Shown: positions 1 through 8,467 of the stretch, piece by piece
Position numbering within the stretch: the stretch's first letter is position 1
Layout: each line of letters opens with the position of its first letter
Source of the DNA: an uncultured Collinsella sp.
Lineage (GTDB): Bacteria > Actinomycetota > Coriobacteriia > Coriobacteriales > Coriobacteriaceae
DNA length: 57,376 bases
Direction: 5' to 3'
Assembly: GCA_902496945.1 (NCBI GenBank)
Contig: CABVDE010000008.1
Span: 1 to 57,376, forward strand
The notes under the pieces: model-generated
Database searches by the model: none
Seen by the model: the letters and a program-made list of their open reading frames with translations, nothing else
Told to the model about the DNA's origin: nothing
Translations under genes and position numbers: made by a program

Positions 1-49
1 TCACGGTGCTCATTTCCCAGTGATCACTCGGACCACTTCTTAGTGAACA

Positions 50-1483
50 TCAACAATTCTTCTTGCGGGCGAGATCGAGGTTCTCGACGATCTGCTCGGC
101 AATCGCCCTTTGAAGCGTCATCCTGTCCGCAGAGCCGCCGAAGTACGCCCCTCCGTCCTCGAGGCCGTCCACGCGTAGGGACTCCTTTGAAACGAGGCGG
201 TGACCGTAGGTCCCCCAGCAGTTCGTAAGGCAGGCCTCGAGGAATACCGCGAGGTCCCCCTGAAGCCCATCCCACGCCTGCCACAGCGGACGCCTCTCGA
301 GAAGGGCCAGTGTCTCGGGGTCGCCCCCGCTGCGCTCCAACGCCTTGCGCACGATTTCGTCTACGCGCTCTGCCTCGGAATCGTTCAGGATGCCGTCCGG
401 AATGCCCATATTTGAATAAGCCTCCTCGAAGGTGGGGAGGTGTACCCAGCTTACAGCGCAAAACGCCTTGATGAGGTTGGGCCGGCCCTTGATGAACAGA
501 TCGAAGAGCCTCTCGACCCGGCGAATGTCCAGCTGCATTCCGCCAACGCGACTGGCTGCGCACTCGATTCTCTCAGCCTCCCCCTTCCTCACGCCCTCAA
601 GCGACGCCGGCTTGAGGGCGCTCACGTAGCGATGGCGCTGAATTCCGGTAATCCGGCGCTCGCTGGCCGTGTCGTCAATGTAGGAAAACCCCTGCAATAC
701 CACGGACGCCATCTGCAGCAGATAGAGCACCGCCCGCGTTTCCTCCAACGAGATGAGGCACGGGGGCGCCTCCCAGAACCCGGAATCGTGATGCCTGCCC
801 GCCGCCTCGTTCCAGGCAAGGGCCCGAAGCCGCTCTGTACCGACGAGCTTGTCATCGTCTTCGAGATAGCGCACGAAGCCGCGGTGGCCCGCTCGAAGGT
901 AGTCGGACTCGGCGCTGGCGGTCATCCCGGAGTAGAACAGCCTCTTGGCATCCCACGCGTAGTCGCACCCCGAGAAGTTTTCGGACGGGTCGAGGGGCCC
1001 TCGGTCACGGGATCCCATCCTGTCCCTCATGTCTCTCACGATGCCGAACAGGCGGGCGAAGGCGCCTCCGTCGCGTCGCTCGTCCTCTGCTTGGCGCTCG
1101 GAGACGACGCTGTGGAGCAGACGACGGTACGAAAGGGGGTCCTCGATCGCGGCAAAGGTGCGGTCGATGGCGCCGGCGTAAGGGCACATCACGGGACCGT
1201 ACTCCCTCAAGAACGACAGCACCTGCTCGTCGTCCGAGAAGTCATAGTCGAGCAGGACCTTCGTGACGAAGCCTCTCGGGAGGGCGACCGCCTTCTTGAG
1301 AATCTCCGCTCGCAGGCAAAGCCTCGGCGCTGCCCTGCGGCGCCTTGGCTTTGCTCCCCGCAGAGCCGCGCCGGAGCGAAGCGGGGTCAAGGGATGTGCG
1401 CGGCAACCTCCACCAATCGCCGCAAAGCGGTGATTTGTGCGAGGTTCCGTGCGCGCCCTTGAGGCCGCGCAGCGGAGGCGCAA
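50..1483 (-). CDS. hypothetical protein, start uncertain
   Basis: I do not recognise this protein. The open frame gives up to 477 residues, but it has no ATG: the furthest start is a TTG at 1481-1483, and roughly the first 60 residues are Arg/Pro/Ala-rich and look unlike the rest. From about residue 62 the sequence becomes a normal mixed, soluble, acidic protein with no signal peptide or membrane segment. The true start is therefore probably near 1300, or the 5' end has been replaced by recombination. The C-terminus ends in a basic Arg-Lys-Lys stretch. There is no neighbour on the same strand to suggest a function. The frame, codon bias and length support a real gene; the product is unknown. 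Confidence 0.5.
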   Translation of the reverse strand: MRLRCAASRARTEPRTNHRFAAIGGGCRAHPLTPLRSGAALRGAKPRRRRAAPRLCLRAEILKKAVALPRGFVTKVLLDYDFSDDEQVLSFLREYGPVMCPYAGAIDRTFAAIEDPLSYRRLLHSVVSERQAEDERRDGGAFARLFGIVRDMRDRMGSRDRGPLDPSENFSGCDYAWDAKRLFYSGMTASAESDYLRAGHRGFVRYLEDDDKLVGTERLRALAWNEAAGRHHDSGFWEAPPCLISLEETRAVLYLLQMASVVLQGFSYIDDTASERRITGIQRHRYVSALKPASLEGVRKGEAERIECAASRVGGMQLDIRRVERLFDLFIKGRPNLIKAFCAVSWVHLPTFEEAYSNMGIPDGILNDSEAERVDEIVRKALERSGGDPETLALLERRPLWQAWDGLQGDLAVFLEACLTNCWGTYGHRLVSKESLRVDGLEDGGAYFGGSADRMTLQRAIAEQIVENLDLARKKNC

Positions 1484-1849
1484 CCTGAGACGGATGTCGA
1501 TTCATTTCACCGAGCCCGGCCTTGCGGAGGTGCCCCTCGCGCGGCCGATCTGCTCGATTCACTGAGGCGCCCTTAACGGCGACGTTGTCGTTTCGGTGAC
1601 AGACAACGAGATTCACGTTGCAGAGCTCGAGCGCAGGTGCGGCGTAATTCCAAAGCGCTTAATCCTCGTTCCTCCGGGAGGCATCCCGAGCCCCCGTCAT
1701 GCCGCGCGCGAGAAGCGCGTCGAGGAATGCCCGCGGACCTCGTCCTCCTCCTGCTCGCGCATGCGCCGAGGGAGTGCTCACGCGCCATAGAGCCATACGC
1801 GGATATTGAACTGGTGGCATCCAGCAACATTCCGAATACAGTCACTCAG
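1484..1849. other. intergenic stretch without a convincing gene
   Basis: About 370 bases between the unknown protein and the regulatory region of the next operon. Short open frames occur on both strands, but none has a ribosome-binding site or a recognisable product. It may hold the eroded 5' part of the minus-strand gene. Confidence 0.5.
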
Positions 1850-1920
1850 AATGTAAAGATGTCTAGACATTTTGACGCGCTTTGGGTATATTGAGAAATG
1901 TAAAGAGAGTTTGACATTTC
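1850..1920 (+). promoter_or_regulatory. promoter flanked by two operator-like repeats
   Basis: A sigma-70-like promoter is visible: -35 TAGACA at 1864-1869, 17-base spacer, -10 TATATT at 1887-1892. Two copies of an imperfect repeat, AATGTAAAGA-N6-GACATTT, lie at 1850-1873 (covering the -35) and 1897-1920 (just after the -10). Each also has AATGT/ACATT dyad ends, and the first contains the perfect palindrome ATGTCTAGACAT (1859-1870). The likely ligand is the XRE regulator encoded two genes downstream, giving autorepression. That assignment is inference. Confidence 0.55.
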
Positions 1921-1997
1921 AAGGCCGACTTCGAAAAGTGGAGGGAGGTAGGAACAATCGCAAGGCCGGCTCTACTATGCGACAGGAGGTAAGTGAA

Positions 1998-2327
1998 ATG
2001 AAGAAGATGGACGAGATGGAGAGGAGCATCCAGCTCCATGCGGAGGAGTGGGGGTACAGGGCGGCCCTGCTGTCCCTGAGCGCGTGGGCGCTGTTCAACT
2101 GCTGGCAGGCGCTCGCGAACGGCTCCGAGTACGACCCCCTGCCCGCCCTGGCCCTGTGCCTCGCGGTATGCGTCCAGGGATTCTCCCAGATGGCAATGAG
2201 GCGCAGGATGGTCGCCGGAGACGAAGAGTACCGGGAGCCAAACAAGCTCCTGCGGGCGGCGGTGGTCGCGATCGTCGTCATCGCGCTCGTCCTGTCGGTC
2301 GGGGCCTACCTCCTGGCAAGGGCCTAG
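1998..2327 (+). CDS. small membrane protein paired with XRE regulator
   Basis: A 109-residue protein with a polar N-terminus, two hydrophobic segments in the first half (about residues 24-40 and 48-65), a basic loop around Arg-Arg-Arg, and a third helix near the C-terminus (about 86-107). The start is the ATG at 1998, behind the strong Shine-Dalgarno AGGAGG at 1984-1989; an in-frame ATG at 1872 lies inside the promoter and is not used. It resembles the DUF6442-type membrane proteins that sit next to short XRE regulators in Gram-positive bacteria. Six bases separate it from that regulator, so the two are probably one operon. Its role is unknown; it may sense the envelope or sequester the regulator. 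Confidence 0.7.
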   Translation: MKKMDEMERSIQLHAEEWGYRAALLSLSAWALFNCWQALANGSEYDPLPALALCLAVCVQGFSQMAMRRRMVAGDEEYREPNKLLRAAVVAIVVIALVLSVGAYLLARA

Positions 2328-2333
2328 GCCGCC

Positions 2334-2528
2334 ATGAGGAACATAGTAAAGCAGCTGAGGAAGCATGCCGGGCTGCGCCAGGAGGACATGGCGCGGGAGC
2401 TGGGCGTGAGCCGCCAGACGATCATCGCCGTCGAGAACGACAAGTACAACCCCACGCTCGAGCTCGCGATGAAGATCGCGAGGCTGCTCGGGCTTCACGT
2501 GGACGAGATCTTCTTCCTTGATGACTGA
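2334..2528 (+). CDS. short XRE-family transcriptional regulator
   Basis: A 64-residue protein that is essentially one helix-turn-helix domain of the Cro/CI (HTH_3) type: recognition region GVSRQTIIAVEND (about residues 25-37) followed by the usual YNPTLELAMKIARLLG helices. It ends in Asp-Asp with no ligand or dimerisation domain. Such minimal XRE proteins (YozG-like) typically repress their own operon and are paired with a membrane protein, as here. It probably binds the twin repeats at 1850-1920. The start ATG lies 6 bases after the upstream stop. Confidence 0.85.
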   Translation: MRNIVKQLRKHAGLRQEDMARELGVSRQTIIAVENDKYNPTLELAMKIARLLGLHVDEIFFLDD

Positions 2529-2653
2529 TGGATAAGCCCCTCCTTCACGAACCGTGTGCCCCGGGCGGCGGAAATCACCTCCGCGCGCCTATCTTCCCTC
2601 CGTATCGCCCCGGCGTCGTCTGGCCCAGAGGATACCCTCCTCAAATGATTTGG

Positions 2654-3412
2654 TTATAGGACCCACGTAGCGTCCCGACGTGCCAGGTGGGAGAGCGACG
2701 CCGCGAGGAGGAGCCCCGCCGCCGCCAGCCAGGCGGCCGAGAGACCGAGCGACGCGGGGACTCCCCACCGGGCGACGTCGATCCACGGCACCATCGCCGC
2801 ATCACCCGTTCCGACCAGCGCGCTCATGGTAGCAGCAGAGACGCCGTTGAGGTCGGCCTGAAAGAAGACGCCCCCGAGGTTCATGTTGAGGAAGCTGCTC
2901 GCGATGAAGAGGGCGAGGACCGCGAGCGTCGCGATGAGGGGGCTCCTCGCGACGAGCGAGACTGAGCACGAGAGGGCACAGCAGAAGAGCACCGAGAGCG
3001 CGACGCTGACAACGGCGAATGCCGACGCGTTGCCCGCCGGCCCGAACGCGAGGGAGAGCAGGAGGTACATCGCCGCCGCAGCGATGACGGAGAACAGCGA
3101 GAGGAGTGCGAGCCGCGCAAGGACGGCACGGCGAGGGGCCACGCCCGCCTGGGCGTAGAAGCGCCACGTCCCGTCGAAGTCGCGGGCGAAAGCGTAGCAA
3201 TAGATGGTCCCTAGTACGATGAAGCCGAACTGCGAGAGCACCGAGTGGTAGACGAGCGCCGCCGCGCCCGGCAGCGCGAGCCCGCTCTGCGTCGCGTACG
3301 GGGCGGAGAGCATCGCGCACATCGCGAGGAGGGTGCCGAGAGCGAGCGCAAGGGCGAGCGCCGTGCGGCCGCGCAACATCCTCCGCAGTTCGAACAGCAG
3401 TATCGCCCTCAT
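2654..3412 (-). CDS. ABC exporter permease
   Basis: A 252-residue integral membrane protein, the permease half of a two-component ABC exporter. The start is the ATG at 3410-3412, which overlaps the stop of the upstream ATPase gene in an ATGA junction, so the two are translationally coupled; the frame upstream of this ATG is a shadow of the ATPase gene. It begins with a basic stretch (FELRRMLRGR) and then about six hydrophobic segments, with a cytoplasmic-looking loop around residues 80-100 (FARDFDGTWRFYAQAG). This is the ABC-2-type layout, although similarity to a named family is weak. The substrate is unknown. It is the last gene of the PadR-DUF1700-ATPase-permease operon. Confidence 0.75.
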   Translation of the reverse strand: MRAILLFELRRMLRGRTALALALALGTLLAMCAMLSAPYATQSGLALPGAAALVYHSVLSQFGFIVLGTIYCYAFARDFDGTWRFYAQAGVAPRRAVLARLALLSLFSVIAAAAMYLLLSLAFGPAGNASAFAVVSVALSVLFCCALSCSVSLVARSPLIATLAVLALFIASSFLNMNLGGVFFQADLNGVSAATMSALVGTGDAAMVPWIDVARWGVPASLGLSAAWLAAAGLLLAASLSHLARRDATWVL

Positions 3413-4077
3413 AGGGCATCGTCGCCCCTCGTCTCCATCCGCTCCGTCATGAACGCGCGGAGCGCCTCCACCGTCCTCTCGCCCGGGTACTCGACGAGGG
3501 CCCTCTCCTCCGCGTCGAGGAACAGGATGCGGCCGCCGAGGGCGAGGACGTCCTCGAGGTTGTGCGAGGTCGCGAGGACGGTCGTCCCCTCGAGGGCGAG
3601 CACGGCGTCGATGCACGCCTGGCGGCTCCGGTAGTCGAGGCCGCTGAGCGCCTCGTCGAGCATGAGGACGTCCCGCCCCGTGGAGAGGCAGACGCCGATC
3701 TCGGGCAGGCGGCGCTGACCCGTGCTGAGCCTCGAGACGCGCGTCCCCGAGAGGCCCTCCACGACGTCCGCGACCATGCGCGAGCGGGAGCGGAGCCGCG
3801 CCATTCCGGTCTTGCCGACAAGGTCGACGATGTCGCCGACCAGCACCTCGCCGGGGATCTCCGAGCGGTCCGAGACGGTGCAGCAGCGCCCGGGCAGGTC
3901 GCCCGGGACCGCCCCGGAGAGGGGCGGCACCTCACCCGCGAGCGTGCGGTAAACCGTCGACTTGCCGCATCCGTTGTCCCCGACGATACTCGTGACCCGG
4001 CCCTCGTCAATGCGCAGGTCGCACTCGCGGACCAGCGGGCTTTCTGGGTCGTAGCCCACGGAGAAGTGGATGATCAT
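3409..4077 (-). CDS. ABC transporter ATP-binding protein
   Basis: A 222-residue ATPase with all ABC motifs visible: Walker A GDNGCGKST (about residues 33-41), signature LSTGQ (near 116), Walker B VLMLDEA (about 136-142) and an H-loop in ATSHNLED. It is short for the family and has no membrane segments, so it works with the permease encoded next. The start ATG at 4075-4077 is preceded by a GGAGG-rich leader. It lies 41 bases downstream of the DUF1700 gene. The operon structure suggests a PadR-controlled exporter, for example of a drug or peptide; the substrate cannot be read from the sequence. Confidence 0.85.
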   Translation of the reverse strand: MIIHFSVGYDPESPLVRECDLRIDEGRVTSIVGDNGCGKSTVYRTLAGEVPPLSGAVPGDLPGRCCTVSDRSEIPGEVLVGDIVDLVGKTGMARLRSRSRMVADVVEGLSGTRVSRLSTGQRRLPEIGVCLSTGRDVLMLDEALSGLDYRSRQACIDAVLALEGTTVLATSHNLEDVLALGGRILFLDAEERALVEYPGERTVEALRAFMTERMETRGDDAL

Positions 4078-4118
4078 CTCAGCCCTCCCTCCTCAAATCG
4101 CTGATGCCTCGCGTGTAC

Positions 4119-5018
4119 TTAGGGTGCCGCAGGGGCCTCGGGCGCGGCGACGCCGGAGGTGCCGATGTCTCCCAGCCCGAAGATGCGGTCGAGGTTGTAC
4201 ATACCGATGGGACCCTCCACCTCGACCCCGCCGAGAACGATCTCCCCGCTGCGGGCGTCAAGCTGCGTCGTGAACACGGCAGGATTGCAGCCCGAGGCCA
4301 CGTACCCGATGCCCGCGAGGACAAGGCCCGCGGCAACGAGTCCGCCCGCCACGGCGAGGTAGATCCTCTTCGCGCTGGCCATGACGCCCGCGACGCGCTC
4401 CGTCCTAGCCGAGGCCTCGGCGTTCTTCTCGCCCCGGCTCTTCCAGAAGGGGGAGAGCGCCTTTCTTGCCCAGAGCGCCGAAAGGCGCGCGATCTGCTTG
4501 GAGACCGCCCAAGCGCCCGCGCCCACGAGAAGCGCCGCGCCGAGAAGCGCGATGCCGCAGCCCAGCGTCGCGAGTGCGTACGGGATGAGCCCCAGCTTGA
4601 AACCCACCGTCACGAGCGCGAGGTTCGTGACCCCCACGGCCCCGAGGCAGGCGGCGATGACCCACACGCAAAGCGCCAGCACCCAAATGCACACGTAGAC
4701 CGTGACGGCCACCGCCGCGAAGGCCAGCAGAAGCGGCACCCACACCGGCGATCCCACGATGGCGAGCACCCACAGCAGCGCGTTGCTGCGCCGGCGCGTC
4801 TTGGCTATGGCGCGCGGCACGGCGGGCAGGTCGTCGAGCGTGGCCTCGGCCACCTCGCCGGGCGTTCCCATGGCGGCCACGGCCTCCTCCTCGGACATCC
4901 CGTCCTCCATGCGGTCGGCGATGGCCTCCGCGTAGAACTGCTTGGTCTCCTCCACCTGGTCCTCCGACAGGCAGGCCAAGAGCTCGCCCAGCCGGCCCAG
5001 GAACTCATCGCGCGTCAT
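4119..5018 (-). CDS. DUF1700 (HAAS-domain) membrane protein
   Basis: A 299-residue protein. Residues 1-75 form the helical HAAS/DUF1700 domain (MTRDEFLGRLGELLACL...MSEEEAVAAMG), followed by several hydrophobic segments (about 85-170 and 220-240) and an extracytoplasmic C-terminal tail ending in Ala/Pro. The start is the ATG at 5018, behind GAGGAGG; a start 15 bases earlier would lack this spacing. It overlaps the padR stop by 14 bases. DUF1700 genes are very often coupled to PadR regulators, and the membrane protein is thought to take part in signalling or regulation. Its biochemical activity is not established. Confidence 0.8.
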   Translation of the reverse strand: MTRDEFLGRLGELLACLSEDQVEETKQFYAEAIADRMEDGMSEEEAVAAMGTPGEVAEATLDDLPAVPRAIAKTRRRSNALLWVLAIVGSPVWVPLLLAFAAVAVTVYVCIWVLALCVWVIAACLGAVGVTNLALVTVGFKLGLIPYALATLGCGIALLGAALLVGAGAWAVSKQIARLSALWARKALSPFWKSRGEKNAEASARTERVAGVMASAKRIYLAVAGGLVAAGLVLAGIGYVASGCNPAVFTTQLDARSGEIVLGGVEVEGPIGMYNLDRIFGLGDIGTSGVAAPEAPAAP

Positions 5019-5325
5019 GGTGCGCCTCCTCAACGTATGCGTAGATCTCCTTCACGGACGGCCACTCGGCCAGGAACTCCTCGACGCGCGCACGTCCGGC
5101 GTCCGTGATGCGGTAGTAGCGGCGCAGCCGCCCGTTGTGCTCGGCGGAGCGCGCCGTGATGCATCCGGCCCTCTCGAGGCGCTTGAGCAGCGGGTAGAGC
5201 GTCGACTCCGTGAGCCCCATGCTCGCCGGCACGTCCCTCACGATCTGGTAGCCGTAGGACTCCTCGCCCGAGACGGCCGCGAGCACGCAGGCCTCCAGGA
5301 AGCCGCGCTTCATCTGGGCCTCCAT
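5005..5325 (-). CDS. PadR-family transcriptional regulator
   Basis: A 106-residue winged-helix protein of the PadR family (PF03551): an N-terminal core with GEESYGYQIVRDV and STLYPLLKRLERAG, then the wing (GRLRRYYRITDAGRARVEEF). It is a short, subfamily-1-like version with only a brief C-terminal helix. The start ATG at 5323-5325 has a GGAGG about 7 bases upstream; a second ATG at 5313 is a less likely alternative. It heads the operon padR-DUF1700-ABC ATPase-permease. The dyad covering its own -10 argues for autorepression relieved by a small molecule, the usual PadR mechanism for exporter operons. Confidence 0.9.
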   Translation of the reverse strand: MEAQMKRGFLEACVLAAVSGEESYGYQIVRDVPASMGLTESTLYPLLKRLERAGCITARSAEHNGRLRRYYRITDAGRARVEEFLAEWPSVKEIYAYVEEAHHDAR

Positions 5326-5344
5326 CCGCACACCTCCCCTCGTC

Positions 5345-5391
5345 GTATACTGTGCCACGCACACTATACGTCGCATGGTATATGACGTCAA
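5345..5391 (-). promoter_or_regulatory. padR promoter with overlapping operator
   Basis: On the minus strand, -35 TTGACG (5386-5391), a 17-base spacer and -10 TATAGT (5363-5368) form a near-consensus promoter. A dyad of 10-base arms, GTATACTGTG (5345-5354) and CACACTATAC (5360-5369), with a 5-base spacer and one mismatch, covers the -10 and start region. This is the expected position for a PadR autorepression site. Confidence 0.75.
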
Positions 5392-5446
5392 CTCCCATCG
5401 CGAATAATCTCCGGTCCCGCGCGCCACGAACGCGATGTCGAGGGGC

Positions 5447-5512
5447 GGTTGACTATATGCACGAAACGTCAACCAACGCTCCTTTGATTCCACTGTCACT
5501 CGACCCCATACT
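5447..5512 (+). promoter_or_regulatory. promoter of the XRE-TPR regulator gene
   Basis: The promoter is -35 TTGATT (5484-5489), 17-base spacer, -10 CATACT (5507-5512), ending 35 bases before the start codon. Just upstream lies a perfect inverted repeat, GGTTGAC (5447-5453) and GTCAACC (5468-5474), that could bind a regulator. This region is shared with the divergent padR promoter. Confidence 0.5.
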
Positions 5513-5547
5513 GGGGATAGCGAAAGTCGCCACGTCGAGGGGGGATC

Positions 5548-6738
5548 ATGAACGCAACCGTCAACATAGGCCGCACCATCGCGCGGGAACGTCGCAGCAG
5601 GGGCGTTACGCAGGAGGCGCTCGCCGCCCACCTGGACGTTTCGAAGGCCGCCGTGAGCAAGTGGGAGCTCGGGCAGAGCATCCCGGACGTGAGCCTCCTG
5701 CCGCGCATCGCCGCGTACTTCTCGCTCACCCTGGACGAGCTCTTCGACTGGCGCGACGAGCTCTCTCAGGAGGAGTCCGCCGCACTCTATGCCGAGGTCT
5801 ACGCGCTAGGCGAGAAGGACCTTGCATCGGCACACAAGCGGCTGCGCGCGCTTGCCACGGAGCACTACTCGGACGCGAACCTGCTGCTCATGCTGGCGTC
5901 GCTCCTCACCTTGTGGGCGGGGGGCATGGCCACACCGTTCTCGCCAGCTGACGAGAGGGACGGCGTGACCGACGCCGACGCGCTCGCGGACGAGGCGCTC
6001 GCCCTGCTCGACCGCGCGCTCGAGGTGGCGACGGACCCGTCGACCCTCTACCTCGCGCAGCAGCAGAAGGCCACGACGCTCTTCCAGGCGAATCGTCACG
6101 AGGAGGCCGCGACGCTCCTGGAGCCGCTCGTGCGCCGGCAGGACGCGGGCGCGGCGACGATGCTGCTCGCCTCGGCGTATCGCAAGCTCGCACGCGACGA
6201 CGAGGCCCTCGAACTCCTGCAGACGGAGCGTCTGCGAGCCGCGAACTTCGTGCTCTCGTCGCTCGCGCAGGAGGTGGGGGCGCGGGACGACGCGGCGTTC
6301 GCACGCGCCGCCGGCACGGCCGCCGAGGCGGTTTTCGACGCGCTGGACATGGGCGCGGTGAACCCGTTCTTCTCGGCCACGATGTCCTTCGAGGTGGCCG
6401 AGGCCCTGCGGCGCGCGGGCGAGAGGGATGGTGCGCTCACGTCCCTCGCACGTGCGGTGGACGCCGCGACCGGCGCCCCAACGGACTCGGACCTGACGGG
6501 CACCCCACTCTGGGACCGCGTGGCCGGCCGTCTCGACCCCGCCTGTTCCGGCGCGGCGTGGGCCGAGCACAAGGCGCGGCAGGTGGACGCGCTGCGTACG
6601 GCCCTGCGCCGGGAGGCCGCCGGGCGCGCCCTCTCCCCCGAGTGGCGCGAGCTCGCCGGCGACGACCCGCGCTACCGAGAAATCCTTGAGGCACTCGAAA
6701 GCCTACCAAGCGAAGGGACGACCAATGGAGAAGCCTGA
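5548..6738 (+). CDS. XRE regulator with TPR-like C-terminus
   Basis: A 396-residue regulator. Residues 6-62 are a Cro/CI helix-turn-helix (GVTQEALAAHLDVSKAAVSK, then WELGQSIPDVSLLPRIAAYF). The rest is an all-helical Ala/Leu-rich region with repeated 30-40-residue helical pairs, typical of tetratricopeptide-like domains. Such proteins often control a neighbouring ABC transporter in response to a peptide. Here the ATG of the next gene lies inside this gene (14-base overlap), so the two were translationally coupled. That partner is now a disrupted pseudogene, leaving this regulator without its probable target. The start ATG is preceded by GAGGGGGGATC. Confidence 0.85.
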   Translation: MNATVNIGRTIARERRSRGVTQEALAAHLDVSKAAVSKWELGQSIPDVSLLPRIAAYFSLTLDELFDWRDELSQEESAALYAEVYALGEKDLASAHKRLRALATEHYSDANLLLMLASLLTLWAGGMATPFSPADERDGVTDADALADEALALLDRALEVATDPSTLYLAQQQKATTLFQANRHEEAATLLEPLVRRQDAGAATMLLASAYRKLARDDEALELLQTERLRAANFVLSSLAQEVGARDDAAFARAAGTAAEAVFDALDMGAVNPFFSATMSFEVAEALRRAGERDGALTSLARAVDAATGAPTDSDLTGTPLWDRVAGRLDPACSGAAWAEHKARQVDALRTALRREAAGRALSPEWRELAGDDPRYREILEALESLPSEGTTNGEA

Positions 6739-7098
6739 CCTCCGACCTCTGCGCCTCATAGCGCCTGCCGTCCGCTCGCGTGCCGCGTCGCTCGCCGGCG
6801 CCGTCGCCCTGCTCGTTGTCTATTCTGCCGTCGCCGTCTCTCCCGCCCTCATCACCCAGTAGCTCTCGATCCTCGCGGCGCGCGTCCTCGCGACCGCCGG
6901 CGAGGGCGTGGCCGCCGACCTCAGAGCGAACCCCCTGCGCCGCGTCCTCGACGCGTCAACGGATTGGATGGCCGGATGCGACGATGGCTACATAGCGGCG
7001 CGTGTGGCGGAGGCCTCAAGCGTCTCGGCACTCTTCTCCAAGACCGCTTCACCTTCGCGAGCAGCGTGCTCCAGGCGACGGGCTCGGCCATCGCCGTT
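6725..7098 (+). pseudogene. 5' fragment of a disrupted ABC exporter gene
   Basis: An open frame starts with the ATG at 6725 (14 bases inside the upstream regulator gene) and runs 45 codons to an in-frame TAG at 6860-6862. The same frame then continues with a sequence typical of a type-I ABC exporter membrane domain (GEGVAADLRANPLRRVLD, then GYIAARVAEASSVSALFSK). Around 7045-7055 the reading shifts frame and continues as DRFTFASSVLQATGSAIAVC before ending at the insertion element. It therefore carries one stop, one frameshift and a truncation. The matching 3' end, the last codons of an ABC ATPase domain, is at 9769-9872 on the far side of the insertion sequences. Confidence 0.75.
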
Positions 7099-8467
7099 TG
7101 TATTCCGTAACATCTAAATCGACAAAAACGGCAGCATAAAGTCGACACTTCCCGCAAGGGGCATGCTGACCAGATCGCAGGGCTATCTTGGTGGTGCTTC
7201 GTATCTACCAAAGGAGGCCCGGAGAGGAAATGATCAGCATGACCGATAAGAATTCTATACGCCTGCTGTGGCGGCAGGGGGACAGCGTCGCCGAGATCGC
7301 GCGCAAGACCGGCGTGAGCCGGGACACCGTCTACAAGTACCGCGACATGGACGACTTCAGCCCCGAGCCGCCCGCGAGGCGGGCGCAGGGCTCAAAGCTC
7401 GACCCGTACAGGCCCCTGATCGAGTCCTGGCTCGACGACGACATGCGCAGCGGGCGCAAGCAGCGCCATACCGCAAAGCGCGTCCACGACAGGCTCGTCT
7501 CCGAGTGCGGCGCCGACGTCTCCGTCAGCACCGTGGAGCGGTGCGTCAGGGAGATTAGGGCCCGCCGCTCGGCGGAGGCGGCCGACGCCCAGTACCTCGA
7601 CCTCGTCTGGGGCCCCGGCGAGGCGCAGGCCGACTTCGGCGAGGCCGACTTCTACGTGAGGGGGATGCGGACCACGCTGAGCTTCTTCGTGATGACGTTC
7701 CCGTACTCCAACGTCGGGCTGGCCCAGGTCTTCCCGGGCGAGACGTCGGAGTGCGTCTGCCAGGCCCTGCGCAACGTCTTCGAGCACGTCGGCGGCGTGC
7801 CGACCAAGATCGTCTTCGACAACGCGACCGGCGTCGGCCGCCGCGTCGGCGGCGGGGTCCGGACGACCGAGCTGTTCGCCGCCCGCAGCGCCCACTACGG
7901 CTTCCGCTTCAGGTTCTGCAACCCCCGCTCGGGCAACGAGAAGGGCAGCGTCGAGAACAAGGTGGGCTGCGTGCGCCGCAACCTCTTCGTCCCCGTCCCC
8001 CAGCTGTGGGACGCCGGCGCCTTCAACCGCAGGCTGCTCGAGCGCAGCCTCGCCATGTCCGACAAGCCCCACTGGATAAAGGGCGAGCGCGAGCTCGATC
8101 TCTTCGAGGCCGACAGGCTGGCGATGCTCGGGCTGCCGGCCAAGCCCCTCGACTGCGTAACCTACGTCTCTCGCACCGCCGACAAGAAGGGCAAGGTCTC
8201 GGTCGGCGAGAGGGGCCGCCACCTCTACTCCACGCACCCGTCGCTCTCGCGCCGCAGGCTCACGGTCGGCCTGCGGGCGACGACCGTGAGCGTCTACGAC
8301 CCCGACAGCGGCGAGCTCGTCTGCGAGCACCCCAGGGCCTACGGCAGCGCCCCGACCGACACGTCCGACCCCGCCTCGCAGCTCGCCCTGCTGGCGTGGA
8401 ACGCCGGCGGCTGGGAGAACAGCAGGGTGAGGGAGGCGCTCCCCGACGAGCTCAGGGAGCATATGGA
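7099..8467 (+). mobile_element. truncated IS21-family insertion sequence
   Basis: The left end is placed near the TGTATTCC at 7099, where the exporter reading frame stops. It is followed by TCGACA-containing short repeats (7119-7150), as is common at IS21 ends. The element carries istA, but there is no istB and no right end: it stops abruptly where the IS3-family element begins at 8468. The left boundary is approximate. The element should be unable to transpose. Confidence 0.65.

Noticed and set aside
1573..1845. Short frames on both strands upstream of the XRE operon
   Set aside because: No ribosome sites, no recognisable product and no consistent codon use.
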